Below the pieces are notes generated by a model that was not told the DNA's origin, did no database searches, and worked only from the letters and a program-made list of their open reading frames with translations. Shown in pieces: positions 8,437-16,973 of a DNA stretch of 64,000 nt. The DNA comes from Bifidobacterium apousia (GTDB lineage: Bacteria > Actinomycetota > Actinomycetes > Actinomycetales > Bifidobacteriaceae), in contig NZ_VMHK01000004.1 of assembly GCF_007559275.1 (NCBI RefSeq), forward strand, positions 62,001 through 126,000, given 5' to 3'. Numbering within the stretch: position 1 is the first letter of the stretch; every line of letters starts with the position of its first letter. The position numbers and the translations under genes are program-made.

Positions 8437-10493
8437 TGCATGCGGGTAAAGGCCAAGCAGGAAGAGGAGAAGTTCCCGGACGGGATTCCCTGCATGCATT
8501 CTCCTCGATCAGTCGACCGACCCTGTTCTCCTTGGTCTTGTCCCTGATCAGGAAGCATCGAGCATCGTACGCGGTCATGGGTCTATCCACCTTCCTGGCA
8601 TCCCTGCTGACCACTTCGACCATGCAGGTCTACCAAGCGGGAAAGTCCTTTGACAATATCGGCGATCTGAATAGGTTGAACACCTACCAGCGTCTCCAAG
8701 CCAAGGTACCTTATTCAAATCTCTCTATGGTCACTATTCCGGCGCTGGCTTGCTGCCTGCTGGTGTCGGTCTTTTTGGTCCTCTCGTCGGTCACTTTTCT
8801 GATTCATGAACGCCGACGCGAGTATGCAATGATGCGGTTGAACGGAGCCTCACGCAGGAGAATCCTGATCATAGGTATCTTGGAATTCTCGATCCCCCTG
8901 GCCCTCTCGAATCTCATTGGCTGCCTGGTCGGATCTCTCCTGACCATACCAGTTGGACGGTTTTACGCGCGCTCTGCCGAGTTCAGCGACAGTGGCATGG
9001 TTTTCACACCGCGGATTCGACCTTCCATTGCAGTTGTCACCTTCATCGTGATGATGGTCGCCTGCCTGTTGGGAGTATGGATGGCTATGCGCAAGGTGGG
9101 CGGGGCAGCTCCGCTCCAGCTCATGACGGAGACCAGTGACAAAACCAAGCGGATCGGATGGATTCGTTCTTCGGCAGCCCTGGTCTTCCTGATCCTGACC
9201 TTGGTGGTCGGGTTCGCCCCACTGCCTTCTATGACCCTGGACCTGCGTATTATGCTCGAGGTCATTCTTGTCATCACTACGGTCTATTTGGCGGCTCCGA
9301 TCCTGGTTGTCCTGACTGTGTCAGTCATTGGTCTGATCCCGGCGAAGGTGGCCGGGGGGCCAGGTCTTCTGGCCCTGCAGCGTGCTCGAAAGGAGAGCGC
9401 AGGCTCAACCGCTATAGCCCTCCCCGCCATGATGATCCTGACCATCGTCATTTCCCTTGTGGCAGCCATGCAGGCTGGCTCCATCGGAGGGGCGGTTCTG
9501 AGCCTATATCCGCTGAAGGCCGATGTTATGGCTACTTCCCTTGATTCGGATGCCCAAAACCGCAACCCATCCGATCTGATCGGTGGGATGCCTGAGGTTC
9601 GAGACTTTGTTACCTACCAGACTCAGCAATGGGCTATGGAAGGATCACCGGGCCAGACGGCAACGGTGGTATGGGAACCTGCCGAGCAATTGCAGGGTCA
9701 GAAAGTTCAGAGTTCGCCGAGCATTCATTTCTCCTTTGTCCAAGGGAATTCGTCTGATCTCGGTTCAGACCGCGTCGCTGTGAATCAGGATTCCTCCTAT
9801 TCCATAGGCGACACCGTTCGTCTTCTTGATCGCCATGATCAACCACATGAGGTGCGGGTCGTTGCCCTTGTTCAGTCGCCTGAGGGCATTCCAGAACTAT
9901 CTGCAGGCAATAACTATCCTCTGTTTCTGACGGCGGAGGATGACCTGCCTCAATTGGGTGAAGACGCACATACGATCATTCCCATATCGGCTGTCAATCC
10001 AACAGATGCGCACGGGATTACCTCCCGTCTGAAGAGTGGCCTTCAGGGCGATTTCGCGGTGCAGACCAGGCAGGAGTATATAGATGACTTCATTCAACGA
10101 GGCCTGTCCGGGCAGACGGCCATGACGGTCATGATCGTCGGCGGGACCGTTCTTGCCCTAATTTTCATGATGCAGTCCATCGCCATTTCGGCTTGGGAGC
10201 GCAAGCGGCAGAACCAGCGGCTCAATCAGATCGGGGTGGCCTGGAGGTCAATAGCCTGGTCGGGAGTGATGGAGACACTGACCGATGTGGCCGGCGGTGC
10301 AGTGATGGCGCTGCTGGGGATCGCCATTGTCGAGGGCTGTATTGCCTTGAGTTTTGTCCAGGCTGGCATGTCTATGGCTCTGACCCCTGTGCCCGTCGGC
10401 CGGTTCCTTCTGGTGACTGTGGTTCTGCTGCTGGTGGCGGTGTTCACATCCTGGGTGTGCAGCCTGCGATCCAGGAAGGCGGAAGAAGGCTGA
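8433..10493 (+). CDS. FtsX-type ABC permease with Bce-like architecture
   Basis: A 686-residue permease. It has about ten membrane helices, with helices 2-4 and 8-10 forming two FtsX-like units, and a hydrophilic domain of about 210 residues (roughly 350-560) between helices 7 and 8. That topology is the hallmark of BceB-type permeases, in which the large outer domain recognises peptide antibiotics. ATG 8433 overlaps the stop of its ATPase (ATGA) and follows GGGGGTAGGA. No histidine kinase or response regulator is nearby, unlike classic BceRS-AB loci; an ECF sigma factor heads the cluster instead. The ligand is unknown. Confidence 0.9.
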   Translation: MMHAGKGQAGRGEVPGRDSLHAFSSISRPTLFSLVLSLIRKHRASYAVMGLSTFLASLLTTSTMQVYQAGKSFDNIGDLNRLNTYQRLQAKVPYSNLSMVTIPALACCLLVSVFLVLSSVTFLIHERRREYAMMRLNGASRRRILIIGILEFSIPLALSNLIGCLVGSLLTIPVGRFYARSAEFSDSGMVFTPRIRPSIAVVTFIVMMVACLLGVWMAMRKVGGAAPLQLMTETSDKTKRIGWIRSSAALVFLILTLVVGFAPLPSMTLDLRIMLEVILVITTVYLAAPILVVLTVSVIGLIPAKVAGGPGLLALQRARKESAGSTAIALPAMMILTIVISLVAAMQAGSIGGAVLSLYPLKADVMATSLDSDAQNRNPSDLIGGMPEVRDFVTYQTQQWAMEGSPGQTATVVWEPAEQLQGQKVQSSPSIHFSFVQGNSSDLGSDRVAVNQDSSYSIGDTVRLLDRHDQPHEVRVVALVQSPEGIPELSAGNNYPLFLTAEDDLPQLGEDAHTIIPISAVNPTDAHGITSRLKSGLQGDFAVQTRQEYIDDFIQRGLSGQTAMTVMIVGGTVLALIFMMQSIAISAWERKRQNQRLNQIGVAWRSIAWSGVMETLTDVAGGAVMALLGIAIVEGCIALSFVQAGMSMALTPVPVGRFLLVTVVLLLVAVFTSWVCSLRSRKAEEG

Positions 10494-10545
10494 ACTTACT
10501 AGGAGGATTTTGCTTCAGTAAGCAAAGTTGCGGGGCGGTGTCACA

Positions 10546-11580
10546 ATGGAGAGCATGGGAAAGACCTTGAATAAGGCGGCTATGGTCGTCGTAACCTATA
10601 AGCGTCAGGAATTGCTGACAGGCCTGTTCGACTCCATCCTCCAGCTCACCCAGGCCCCCTGGCGGATCGTGGTGGTGGATAACGAGAATTCGGCAGACAC
10701 GCGAACCATGGTCGAGCAGTTTTCTGAACGTGTGACAGGACGTTGGGGCAGGACGATCATCGACGGCTCCGGCAATCAGGATCGTGTCGTGTATCTGCCG
10801 CAGGACCACAATGGCGGCGGCGCGGGAGGCTTCTCCGCCGGGGTTGGGAAAGCATACGAGCTGGGCGCCAAATGGTTCTGGGTCATGGATGATGACGTTG
10901 CCGTGGAGCCTGAAGGACTTGATTTGCTGGCTAAGTGGAGTGAACGCTATCAGGTGGTGCAGGGTTCCCGGCTGGATTATGATGGCGGCCCCTTCTATTG
11001 GCAGTATCATTTTCTTACCGCCTTGGGCATTCCAGACCCGATAGCACCGGGGGAGTTCGGTCCATCGGGCTGTCGTCCCATGAACACCATGTGCTTTGAA
11101 GGAGGGTTCTTCTCCCGGCAGGTTGTGGAGCAAATCGGTCTGCCTGACCCGCGCTTCTTTATCTATTGGGATGACACCATCTATGGGTATTTGGCATCCA
11201 AGGTCACACAGCCTGTGGTCGTCTCCGATGTAGTCATGCGTCGGACTCGTAACATCGCCAATTGGAACATTGCCGGGGTGCGCCAGCTCAATTCCACCTC
11301 GGATATGAATCGTTACCACATCATGCGCAACAGGGGCTTTATGGCCAGGTATTTCATGGTTCATGGGGACTATCGGCCTCTGGCTTTCGCCCTAGGGACC
11401 CTGGCTACAGCTCTCAAGGAAATCATCCGCCTTCTGGCTGTTGATCGCAGTCACATCATGACTGGTATTCCTGCCATCCTGAAGGGATGGGTGGATTCGC
11501 GCCAGATATTGCATGATCCCGACTGGAGGCCCATGGAGCCCCTCAAGGGCCAACCAGCCGGGGAAATACAGGGCGCCTGA
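10546..11580 (+). CDS. family 2 glycosyltransferase, galactofuranosyl/rhamnosyl-like
   Basis: A 344-residue GT-A fold glycosyltransferase, likely cytoplasmic-face and acting on cell-wall or surface polysaccharide. Visible features: VVVTYKR at the nucleotide-binding strand, VVVDN, the GGGAGGFSAG loop, the metal-binding MDDDVAVEPEGL, and FFIYWDDTIYGY, which matches the acceptor and base region of GlfT1/WbbL-like enzymes. I chose ATG 10546; ATG 10555 and an upstream TTG at 10528 are alternatives, and no start has a strong ribosome binding site, though GGGGCGG lies upstream. It is 53 bases after the ABC cluster, converges with the next gene, and could be co-transcribed. Donor sugar not determinable. 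Confidence 0.85.
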   Translation: MESMGKTLNKAAMVVVTYKRQELLTGLFDSILQLTQAPWRIVVVDNENSADTRTMVEQFSERVTGRWGRTIIDGSGNQDRVVYLPQDHNGGGAGGFSAGVGKAYELGAKWFWVMDDDVAVEPEGLDLLAKWSERYQVVQGSRLDYDGGPFYWQYHFLTALGIPDPIAPGEFGPSGCRPMNTMCFEGGFFSRQVVEQIGLPDPRFFIYWDDTIYGYLASKVTQPVVVSDVVMRRTRNIANWNIAGVRQLNSTSDMNRYHIMRNRGFMARYFMVHGDYRPLAFALGTLATALKEIIRLLAVDRSHIMTGIPAILKGWVDSRQILHDPDWRPMEPLKGQPAGEIQGA

Positions 11581-11592
11581 AAGTTTTGCCTG

Positions 11593-12366
11593 CTACTTTT
11601 CCTGACTTCCTGCCTGGAAGTACTCCATGGAACCGATGGGCCCTGCCAGATGGAAACCGTCATCCTGGTAGACGACCTTGGTGACAGCGGTGTTGTCCAT
11701 ATCAGGGATGGGGCAGTGGTCATCGATGGCCACCAGGAACTGTTGCAGGCACATGCCCGAGGAAACAACCAGGACAGGCCCGCCACCTTCTTCGATGGCA
11801 GACTGGGCGATGCGCGTCAGCACCGCGATCATTCTGTTGCGGACCTGGGCGGTGGTCTCAGCCCGATCCTGTTCCTTAAGTCCGGCGGAAAGGACGTCCT
11901 GGGCATCCAGCCGGTGGAAGGTGTCCTGCATATGGACGGAGATGCTCCTGCCGTAGGTTGCCTTGGCCGTAACGAAGTCCTTAAAACCCATGGCGGCGCA
12001 GACCTGATCCAGAGTGGTGCGCTCGTCCCGGCCCTCGAAACTGCCGAAATTATCCTCACGCAGGTCGGGGTCCACACCCACGGGCAGGTCCCCGTTGCCT
12101 GACATGTCAAGGGCCAGGCGGGCCGTTTCATACTGACGACTCAGATTGCCGCTCCAGGCCGCCCGGAAACGAATGGGCCGCAGGCCTCGGCCGAACTGGC
12201 GCACGTCCTCGCGGCCTTGCTTGGTCAGGGGGAAATCTGACCAGCCCTGCATCAGATGCATGACATTGGCCGTGGTTCTGCCGTGACGGGTCAGGTACAG
12301 GGTTGTCGAACCTGCTTCAGTGCTCGGTTCGGCGGCGGATTGTGATGATGATGCTCCATTGTTCAT
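11593..12366 (-). CDS. histidine-phosphatase-fold protein with altered second catalytic motif
   Basis: A 257-residue member of the phosphoglycerate mutase/histidine phosphatase superfamily. The N-terminal motif LYLTRHGRTTANVM supplies the phospho-accepting His and Arg, and EDNFGSFEGRDER supplies the usual Glu. The second conserved His, normally in VSHG near the C-terminus, is replaced: the sequence reads VLVVSSGMCLQQF, with Ser at 11758-11760. Activity may therefore be reduced or changed. The start ATG 12366 has AGGGTGA upstream. It stands convergent to the glycosyltransferase with a 12-base gap and is followed in the same direction, upstream, by a nitroreductase gene. Substrate unknown. Confidence 0.85.
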   Translation of the reverse strand: MNNGASSSQSAAEPSTEAGSTTLYLTRHGRTTANVMHLMQGWSDFPLTKQGREDVRQFGRGLRPIRFRAAWSGNLSRQYETARLALDMSGNGDLPVGVDPDLREDNFGSFEGRDERTTLDQVCAAMGFKDFVTAKATYGRSISVHMQDTFHRLDAQDVLSAGLKEQDRAETTAQVRNRMIAVLTRIAQSAIEEGGGPVLVVSSGMCLQQFLVAIDDHCPIPDMDNTAVTKVVYQDDGFHLAGPIGSMEYFQAGSQEK

Positions 12367-12418
12367 AGTTCATCACCCTACACGGCCCCCTTGCCGGAGC
12401 ACTATGGCACATCCATGG

Positions 12419-13198
12419 TCAGGACCTGATGAAACGGCCTCCGTTGCCCCAGGTCCATGTGCCGCCGCTGGCGCCAACCTGGAAGTTCATTTTGGCTATG
12501 CCCAGATCGACTGCGGATCCGTAGGCGACCGAGGGATCCAGAGTGGCGATCGCATCGCCCGAGTCCTTGTCCCAGGCGAAAACCACTGGCTGTCCGTTCA
12601 TGGCCGAAGGTGCCTTGGCGGCGGCTGCAACGCCGGCCTTGAACCATTCCGGCGCATCCTGGCGGTCCTGCGTGCTCATGGCTGAAGTCAGTTCCTCATA
12701 GCTCTTGGATGTTCGATGTTCGGCTTGACGTTGGCAAAGCATGGCGAAGTCCTGGTTGCCGTAGCCGATCTGGTCGGCCGGATAGCCGATGGTGACCACC
12801 AGGTAGAGCGACTGGCTGGGGGTGATCCGGCAGTGGCGCTCGGCTGCCTGACGGTCCCAGCTGCCCGACACCCATCCTGTCCCCAGTCCGTACAGGGTGG
12901 CGGCAAGGACCATGCGCTCGCCATAGAAGCCGGCTTTCTCCAGGCTCTCCTGATCGTCCTTGGGTCCGACCAGTGCCAGGTAGTTGGCCGCATTGGCCAG
13001 ATGGCCGGAGGCGTTGTCGGCCGCGAAGGCGTCGGGCTTGCCCAGGACCAGCTGCATGTCCAGACCGCTCAACGTGTTCAGAGCGTTCAGGGTGCTGCCC
13101 AGCTGCCTGGCCAGGTCGGGATCGATGGGCTTGGGGTCATATTCTCTAGTGGTGATGCGCACGTTGACTGCGTCGATGAGCTGTGTATGTTCGGTCAT
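12419..13198 (-). CDS. nitroreductase family protein (TM1586-like)
   Basis: A 259-residue flavin-dependent oxidoreductase of the nitroreductase fold. It begins with a helix ending in RITTREYDPKPI, has ANAANYLALVGP and YGERMVLAATLYGLGTGWV in the core, and YLVVTIGYPAD; the C-terminal half repeats the fold with APSAMNGQPVVFAW. This resembles the monomeric TM1586-type proteins, where two half-folds lie in one chain. I chose ATG 13198 because the family's first helix begins right after it; upstream in-frame codons reach 13315 but look non-coding. Physiological substrate unknown. Confidence 0.83.
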   Translation of the reverse strand: MTEHTQLIDAVNVRITTREYDPKPIDPDLARQLGSTLNALNTLSGLDMQLVLGKPDAFAADNASGHLANAANYLALVGPKDDQESLEKAGFYGERMVLAATLYGLGTGWVSGSWDRQAAERHCRITPSQSLYLVVTIGYPADQIGYGNQDFAMLCQRQAEHRTSKSYEELTSAMSTQDRQDAPEWFKAGVAAAAKAPSAMNGQPVVFAWDKDSGDAIATLDPSVAYGSAVDLGIAKMNFQVGASGGTWTWGNGGRFIRS

Positions 13199-13259
13199 AA
13201 CTTCAATTATCCCACCCAATCCTTCTTCCTGCAGTCTGCAGCACACGGCCAGCGAGACT

Positions 13260-13290
13260 GCCCTGGGTTGGCTTATGCCGCTCCCAGGGC
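13260..13290. other. inverted repeat upstream of ppgK
   Basis: An 8-bp perfect inverted repeat (GCCCTGGG with CCCAGGGC) surrounds a 15-base loop in the gap between the divergent nitroreductase and ppgK genes. Twenty bases downstream, TACAAT at 13311-13316 looks like a -10 box for ppgK, without a good -35. Operator or chance cannot be told apart. Confidence 0.35.
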
Positions 13291-13366
13291 TGCAGAGGCA
13301 TGCCTTGGGGTACAATCGCTACCGTGCCGGTTCGGACCCTCATCTTTGATCAGCTAAGGAGCAGCA

Positions 13367-14137
13367 ATGATTGAAACAGCGCAGGCTTTCGGAGTGGATA
13401 TTGGTGGATCCGGCATCAAGGCTGCCCCTGTTGACCTGACGATCGGAGATTTTGCAGAGCCTCGCAAGAAAATTCTCACTCCCGAGCACTCCACGCCTGA
13501 GGCTGTGGGGATTGTCGTCAAGGAGCTCCTGGACCGCTTCGAAGTTTCCTCGGACGTGCCTGTGGGCATCGCCTTCCCGGCCCCTGTCAAGCCTGACAAG
13601 CCGCTGGATTTCATGGCCAACTTGGACCAGGCCTGGGTGGGTACCAATGTCCAAGAGGTTCTTTCCAAGGCCTGCGGCAGGCCCGTCAGCGTTGTCAACG
13701 ACGCGGATGCGGCCGGTCTCGCCGAGGTGCAGTACGGGGCGGCCAAGGGCCAGAAGGGTCTGGTTATCGCCACCACATTGGGCACCGGAATCGGCACGGC
13801 GCTGATTTATAACGGCGTGCTGATTCCCAACAGCGAGCTGGGCCACCTGACGCTGGACGGCAAGGACGCAGAGAAGTACGCAGCCTCATCGGTGCGTGAC
13901 CGCAAGAAGCTGAGCTACAAGAAGTGGGCCAATCGTCTGACCAAGTACTACCGCCTGCTTGAGCACTACTTCAACCCTGACTTCTTCGTCGTCGGCGGCG
14001 GTGTCAGCCGGATGAGCGAGAAGTTCCTGCCCCACATCGACATCAAGACCCCCATCGTAGCTGCCAAGCTGCGCAACCAGGCCGGCATCGTAGGCGCCGC
14101 CTATCTGGCTGATCTTCGGCAGAAGCACCTGGGGTGA
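13367..14137 (+). CDS. ppgK: polyphosphate glucokinase
   Basis: A 256-residue ROK-family kinase that phosphorylates glucose using polyphosphate or ATP, giving glucose 6-phosphate in the cytoplasm for the bifid shunt. Seen in order: phosphate-binding GVDIGGSGIKAAPVD near residue 9, VVNDADAAGLAE, the second phosphate loop TTLGTGIGTALI, and the substrate loop NSELGHL. The actinobacterial PpgK signature of a short lysine-rich stretch (RKKLSYKKWANRL) near residue 185 is present. The ATG follows AAGGAG at 7 bases. It is followed after 75 bases by an aminotransferase gene. Confidence 0.95.
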   Translation: MIETAQAFGVDIGGSGIKAAPVDLTIGDFAEPRKKILTPEHSTPEAVGIVVKELLDRFEVSSDVPVGIAFPAPVKPDKPLDFMANLDQAWVGTNVQEVLSKACGRPVSVVNDADAAGLAEVQYGAAKGQKGLVIATTLGTGIGTALIYNGVLIPNSELGHLTLDGKDAEKYAASSVRDRKKLSYKKWANRLTKYYRLLEHYFNPDFFVVGGGVSRMSEKFLPHIDIKTPIVAAKLRNQAGIVGAAYLADLRQKHLG

Positions 14138-14212
14138 AGCGGGGCTTTTCCTGCGACCAACCTGTTTGGGGCGTTCTGGCTATCGCTGGATCGGATGAGG
14201 AGCTGAGAAATC

Positions 14213-15394
14213 GTGCATTTTTCTCACCGTACAGGGTCTGACCGCCCCAATCGCATTGCTCTGGCCGAGTCGGAAGCCCGAGCTCATGGCCTCAAGCTGG
14301 GCAGGCTGAATGATTCCAACCCAACCCGCTTCGGGCTGGCCCCGTCATTCCTGCCACAAGTCTATGAGGCTGAACCCAGGGGGCCTCGTAAGGCCCGTCA
14401 AGCCCTGGCTGAGTTTCTGACCAGGCATCAAGAATTGGGTCAGAGCGCGGGCGGTAGAGTGGTCAGTCCTGATGACCTCTACCTGCTCTCATCGACATCC
14501 GAGGCTTATTCCTGGCTGATGAAGCTCCTCTGCGACCCGGGTGATGCCATTCTGGAGCCCAGGCCCGGATATCCCCTGATTGAATCCATCGCCGGTCTGG
14601 AATGCGTCCGAACTATCCCCTACCGTCTGTCCTACGACGGATCCTGGGTTCTTGACTTGGCCACAGTCAGGCAGGCCTTGGAAGGATCTGAGGGCGACCG
14701 TATCCGTGCCTTGGTCCTTATCAACCCCAACAACCCCACCGGTTCCTACATTCATCTTGAAGAACGCCAGTCACTGCTGGAACTCTGTCAGCGGCATGGG
14801 GTGGCCATCATAGCGGACGAGGTCTTCTTCGACTACCCTCTGGACCCTCTGCCGGGTCGTGCCCGGCTGGCCGGTGAGGAGCAGGTGCTGACCTTTGCCC
14901 TGGACGGGTTTTCGAAGAGCCTGGCAGCTCCCCACGCCAAGGTGGGCTGGATCCAGGTTTCCGGGCCAGCCGATCAGGTTGCCCAGGCCAAGCGCCATCT
15001 TGACCTGATAGCCGACGATTACCTGCCCATGAGTCTTCTGATCACCAGGGACATGGAATCCATGCTGGCAAGTATTCCCAGTCAAACCAGCCGAGTGGGG
15101 GAGCGTGTCAGGGGCAATCTTGAAACCCTCAGACAGCTATTGGTCCAAAAGGAGTCCTGTGTCTCCCTGCTCAGGCCCGAGGGAGGCTGGAACGTTCTGT
15201 TGCGCTTCCCCGAGGTCATTGACGAGGAGGAACTGATTCTCCGTCTGATCGGATCCTACAGGTTGACTGGTCAGCCCGGATACTTTTTCGACATGCCAGG
15301 CAACGGATACCTGGCCCTGTCACTCCTACCGGAAACCTTGGAATTCCGCCGAAATGTTGACTCAGTCGTCTCAGCTATCGAAAAAATGCTGTGA
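14213..15394 (+). CDS. class I/II PLP-dependent aminotransferase
   Basis: A 393-residue fold-type I aminotransferase. Visible landmarks are SSTSEAYSWLMKLLCDPGD around the cofactor pocket, NPNNPTGSY, IIADEVFFDY (the Asp that contacts the pyridine nitrogen) and DGFSKSLAAPHAKVGW, where the Lys after FS forms the Schiff base. The start is a GTG preceded by GAGGAG at about 10 bases. Substrate cannot be set from sequence; an aspartate/alanine-type amino donor is plausible. An N-terminal NPTRFGL motif is typical of this subgroup. Confidence 0.87.
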   Translation: MHFSHRTGSDRPNRIALAESEARAHGLKLGRLNDSNPTRFGLAPSFLPQVYEAEPRGPRKARQALAEFLTRHQELGQSAGGRVVSPDDLYLLSSTSEAYSWLMKLLCDPGDAILEPRPGYPLIESIAGLECVRTIPYRLSYDGSWVLDLATVRQALEGSEGDRIRALVLINPNNPTGSYIHLEERQSLLELCQRHGVAIIADEVFFDYPLDPLPGRARLAGEEQVLTFALDGFSKSLAAPHAKVGWIQVSGPADQVAQAKRHLDLIADDYLPMSLLITRDMESMLASIPSQTSRVGERVRGNLETLRQLLVQKESCVSLLRPEGGWNVLLRFPEVIDEEELILRLIGSYRLTGQPGYFFDMPGNGYLALSLLPETLEFRRNVDSVVSAIEKML

Positions 15395-15525
15395 TGAAAA
15401 CCCTCCTCTTGCCTAGTTTGCTCCGATAATAAGTGCGGAATGATCACCCGTCATGGAAGGGGGAGATTGGTGGGGCTCAATGATGAGCCACTGATTGCAA
15501 GGTTGCACACAAAGGAGCAGTAACG

Positions 15526-16902
15526 ATGGGGAACGGAAATAAGGATCGAAGGGGAGACTCGGCCGATGGGGTTGGCCCTCGAATCGGGGAGGACATCAAA
15601 GCCATGGCCTCTGCAGATGAAACCGGAGGTGCCGTCGCAGGCCAAGGCATGGATGCGAGCCTGGCTCCGGATACGGGCAGAAGGCTCAACAGCATGGAGA
15701 AGGTTCGTTTCGCCATCGGGTTCGCCCTGGTATCCCTGCTCTGGGCCGCGCCCTTTTCCATGGGTTCGGGGGTTCTTCTGCCTCAGATCTTCAATACCCT
15801 GCACGGGGTCAGCGCCGAAGCGGCCCTAGGGACGATGAATTCGATTGGCTGCGTATTCGCCTTGGTAGCCAACGTTGTTTTCGGCGCTCTCTCGGATATG
15901 TCCAGGTTCCGCGTCGGCAAGCGCACCCCCTGGATCGTGCTGGGCGGTATCATAGGTGCCCTCGGTTTTCTGATGATCATCCAGTCGCATACCCTTTTCA
16001 TGATCATCTTTGGCTGGTGCATCGTCCAGGTGGGCATCAACTGCCTGATAGCCCCGGCTGTGGCGGTCCTCTCAGACAGGATTCCCGAATCGACTAGGGG
16101 AACCTATTCGGCACTGTATGGGGCCAGCCAGGTGGTCGGCCAGCAACTGGGAAATATCATCGGCAGCTCGTTTCTGACCAACATTCGCACCGGCCTGGTA
16201 GTCGGCATGATCATCTTCCTCTTTTCGGGCATCCTCACCGTGCTGATCTGGCCCCGGGAGAAGTCGGCAGCCAACACAGTCGTGGAGCGCACCTGGGCTG
16301 ATGTCGGCCGGTCCTTCATACCGCCCACCAAGAACAGCCGGGACTTCTACATGGCGCTTCTAGGCAGGTTCACTTTCATCGTCGGCTGTTACATGATCCA
16401 GGGCTACCAGCTCTACATTCTGCAGAAGTACTGCCATTTGAGCAATGACCAGGCTGCCTCCACACTCAAGGTCATGGCTCTGCTCTCGGTAATCACCACC
16501 ATCCTGGCCGCTGTGGTCTCAGGCCCCCTCTCGGACTTCCTGCAGAAGCGGAAAGTGATCGTGGCCATCAGCTGTCTGATCATTGCTCTCGGGATGGTTT
16601 TCCCCTTCCTGATGCCGACCGCAACGGGCATGTACATTTATGCCGCCCTGGCTGGAATCGGCAACGGCTGCTACATGTCAGTGGATCAGGCGTTGAATGT
16701 CGATGTGCTGCCGAATGCCAAGGAGGCCGGCAAGGACCTGGGCATCCTCAACCTGGCCAATACCATAGGTCAGGTGATCGCTCCCGGGTGCACCACTCTG
16801 GTCATCGGCATCTTTGGCGGCTACAGGATGATCTTCCCCGTCGCCATCGTCTGCCTGCTGGCGGGGACCTTCTTTATCATGATGATCCGTAAGGTCAAGT
16901 GA
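15526..16902 (+). CDS. MFS sugar transporter, SLC45/glycoside-permease type
   Basis: A 458-residue permease with 12 predicted helices starting near residue 60. The loop after helix 2 reads GALSDMSRFRVGKRTPW, the form seen in sucrose and glycoside carriers of the SLC45 group, and SDRIPESTRGTYSALYG follows helix 4. The N-terminus has an unusual polar extension of about 50 residues; the ATG at 15526 is well supported by AAAGGAG 8 bases before it, so the extension seems real. The gene for a cytoplasmic GH3 beta-glucosidase starts 71 bases downstream, so the likely cargo is a beta-glucoside. Confidence 0.88.
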   Translation: MGNGNKDRRGDSADGVGPRIGEDIKAMASADETGGAVAGQGMDASLAPDTGRRLNSMEKVRFAIGFALVSLLWAAPFSMGSGVLLPQIFNTLHGVSAEAALGTMNSIGCVFALVANVVFGALSDMSRFRVGKRTPWIVLGGIIGALGFLMIIQSHTLFMIIFGWCIVQVGINCLIAPAVAVLSDRIPESTRGTYSALYGASQVVGQQLGNIIGSSFLTNIRTGLVVGMIIFLFSGILTVLIWPREKSAANTVVERTWADVGRSFIPPTKNSRDFYMALLGRFTFIVGCYMIQGYQLYILQKYCHLSNDQAASTLKVMALLSVITTILAAVVSGPLSDFLQKRKVIVAISCLIIALGMVFPFLMPTATGMYIYAALAGIGNGCYMSVDQALNVDVLPNAKEAGKDLGILNLANTIGQVIAPGCTTLVIGIFGGYRMIFPVAIVCLLAGTFFIMMIRKVK

Positions 16903-16973
16903 GTCTGAAAACCTGTAATCCGGACCTGTGATGAGCGGCGGCCCGGGCAATCGAATCCGAAAGGACAATAGAC

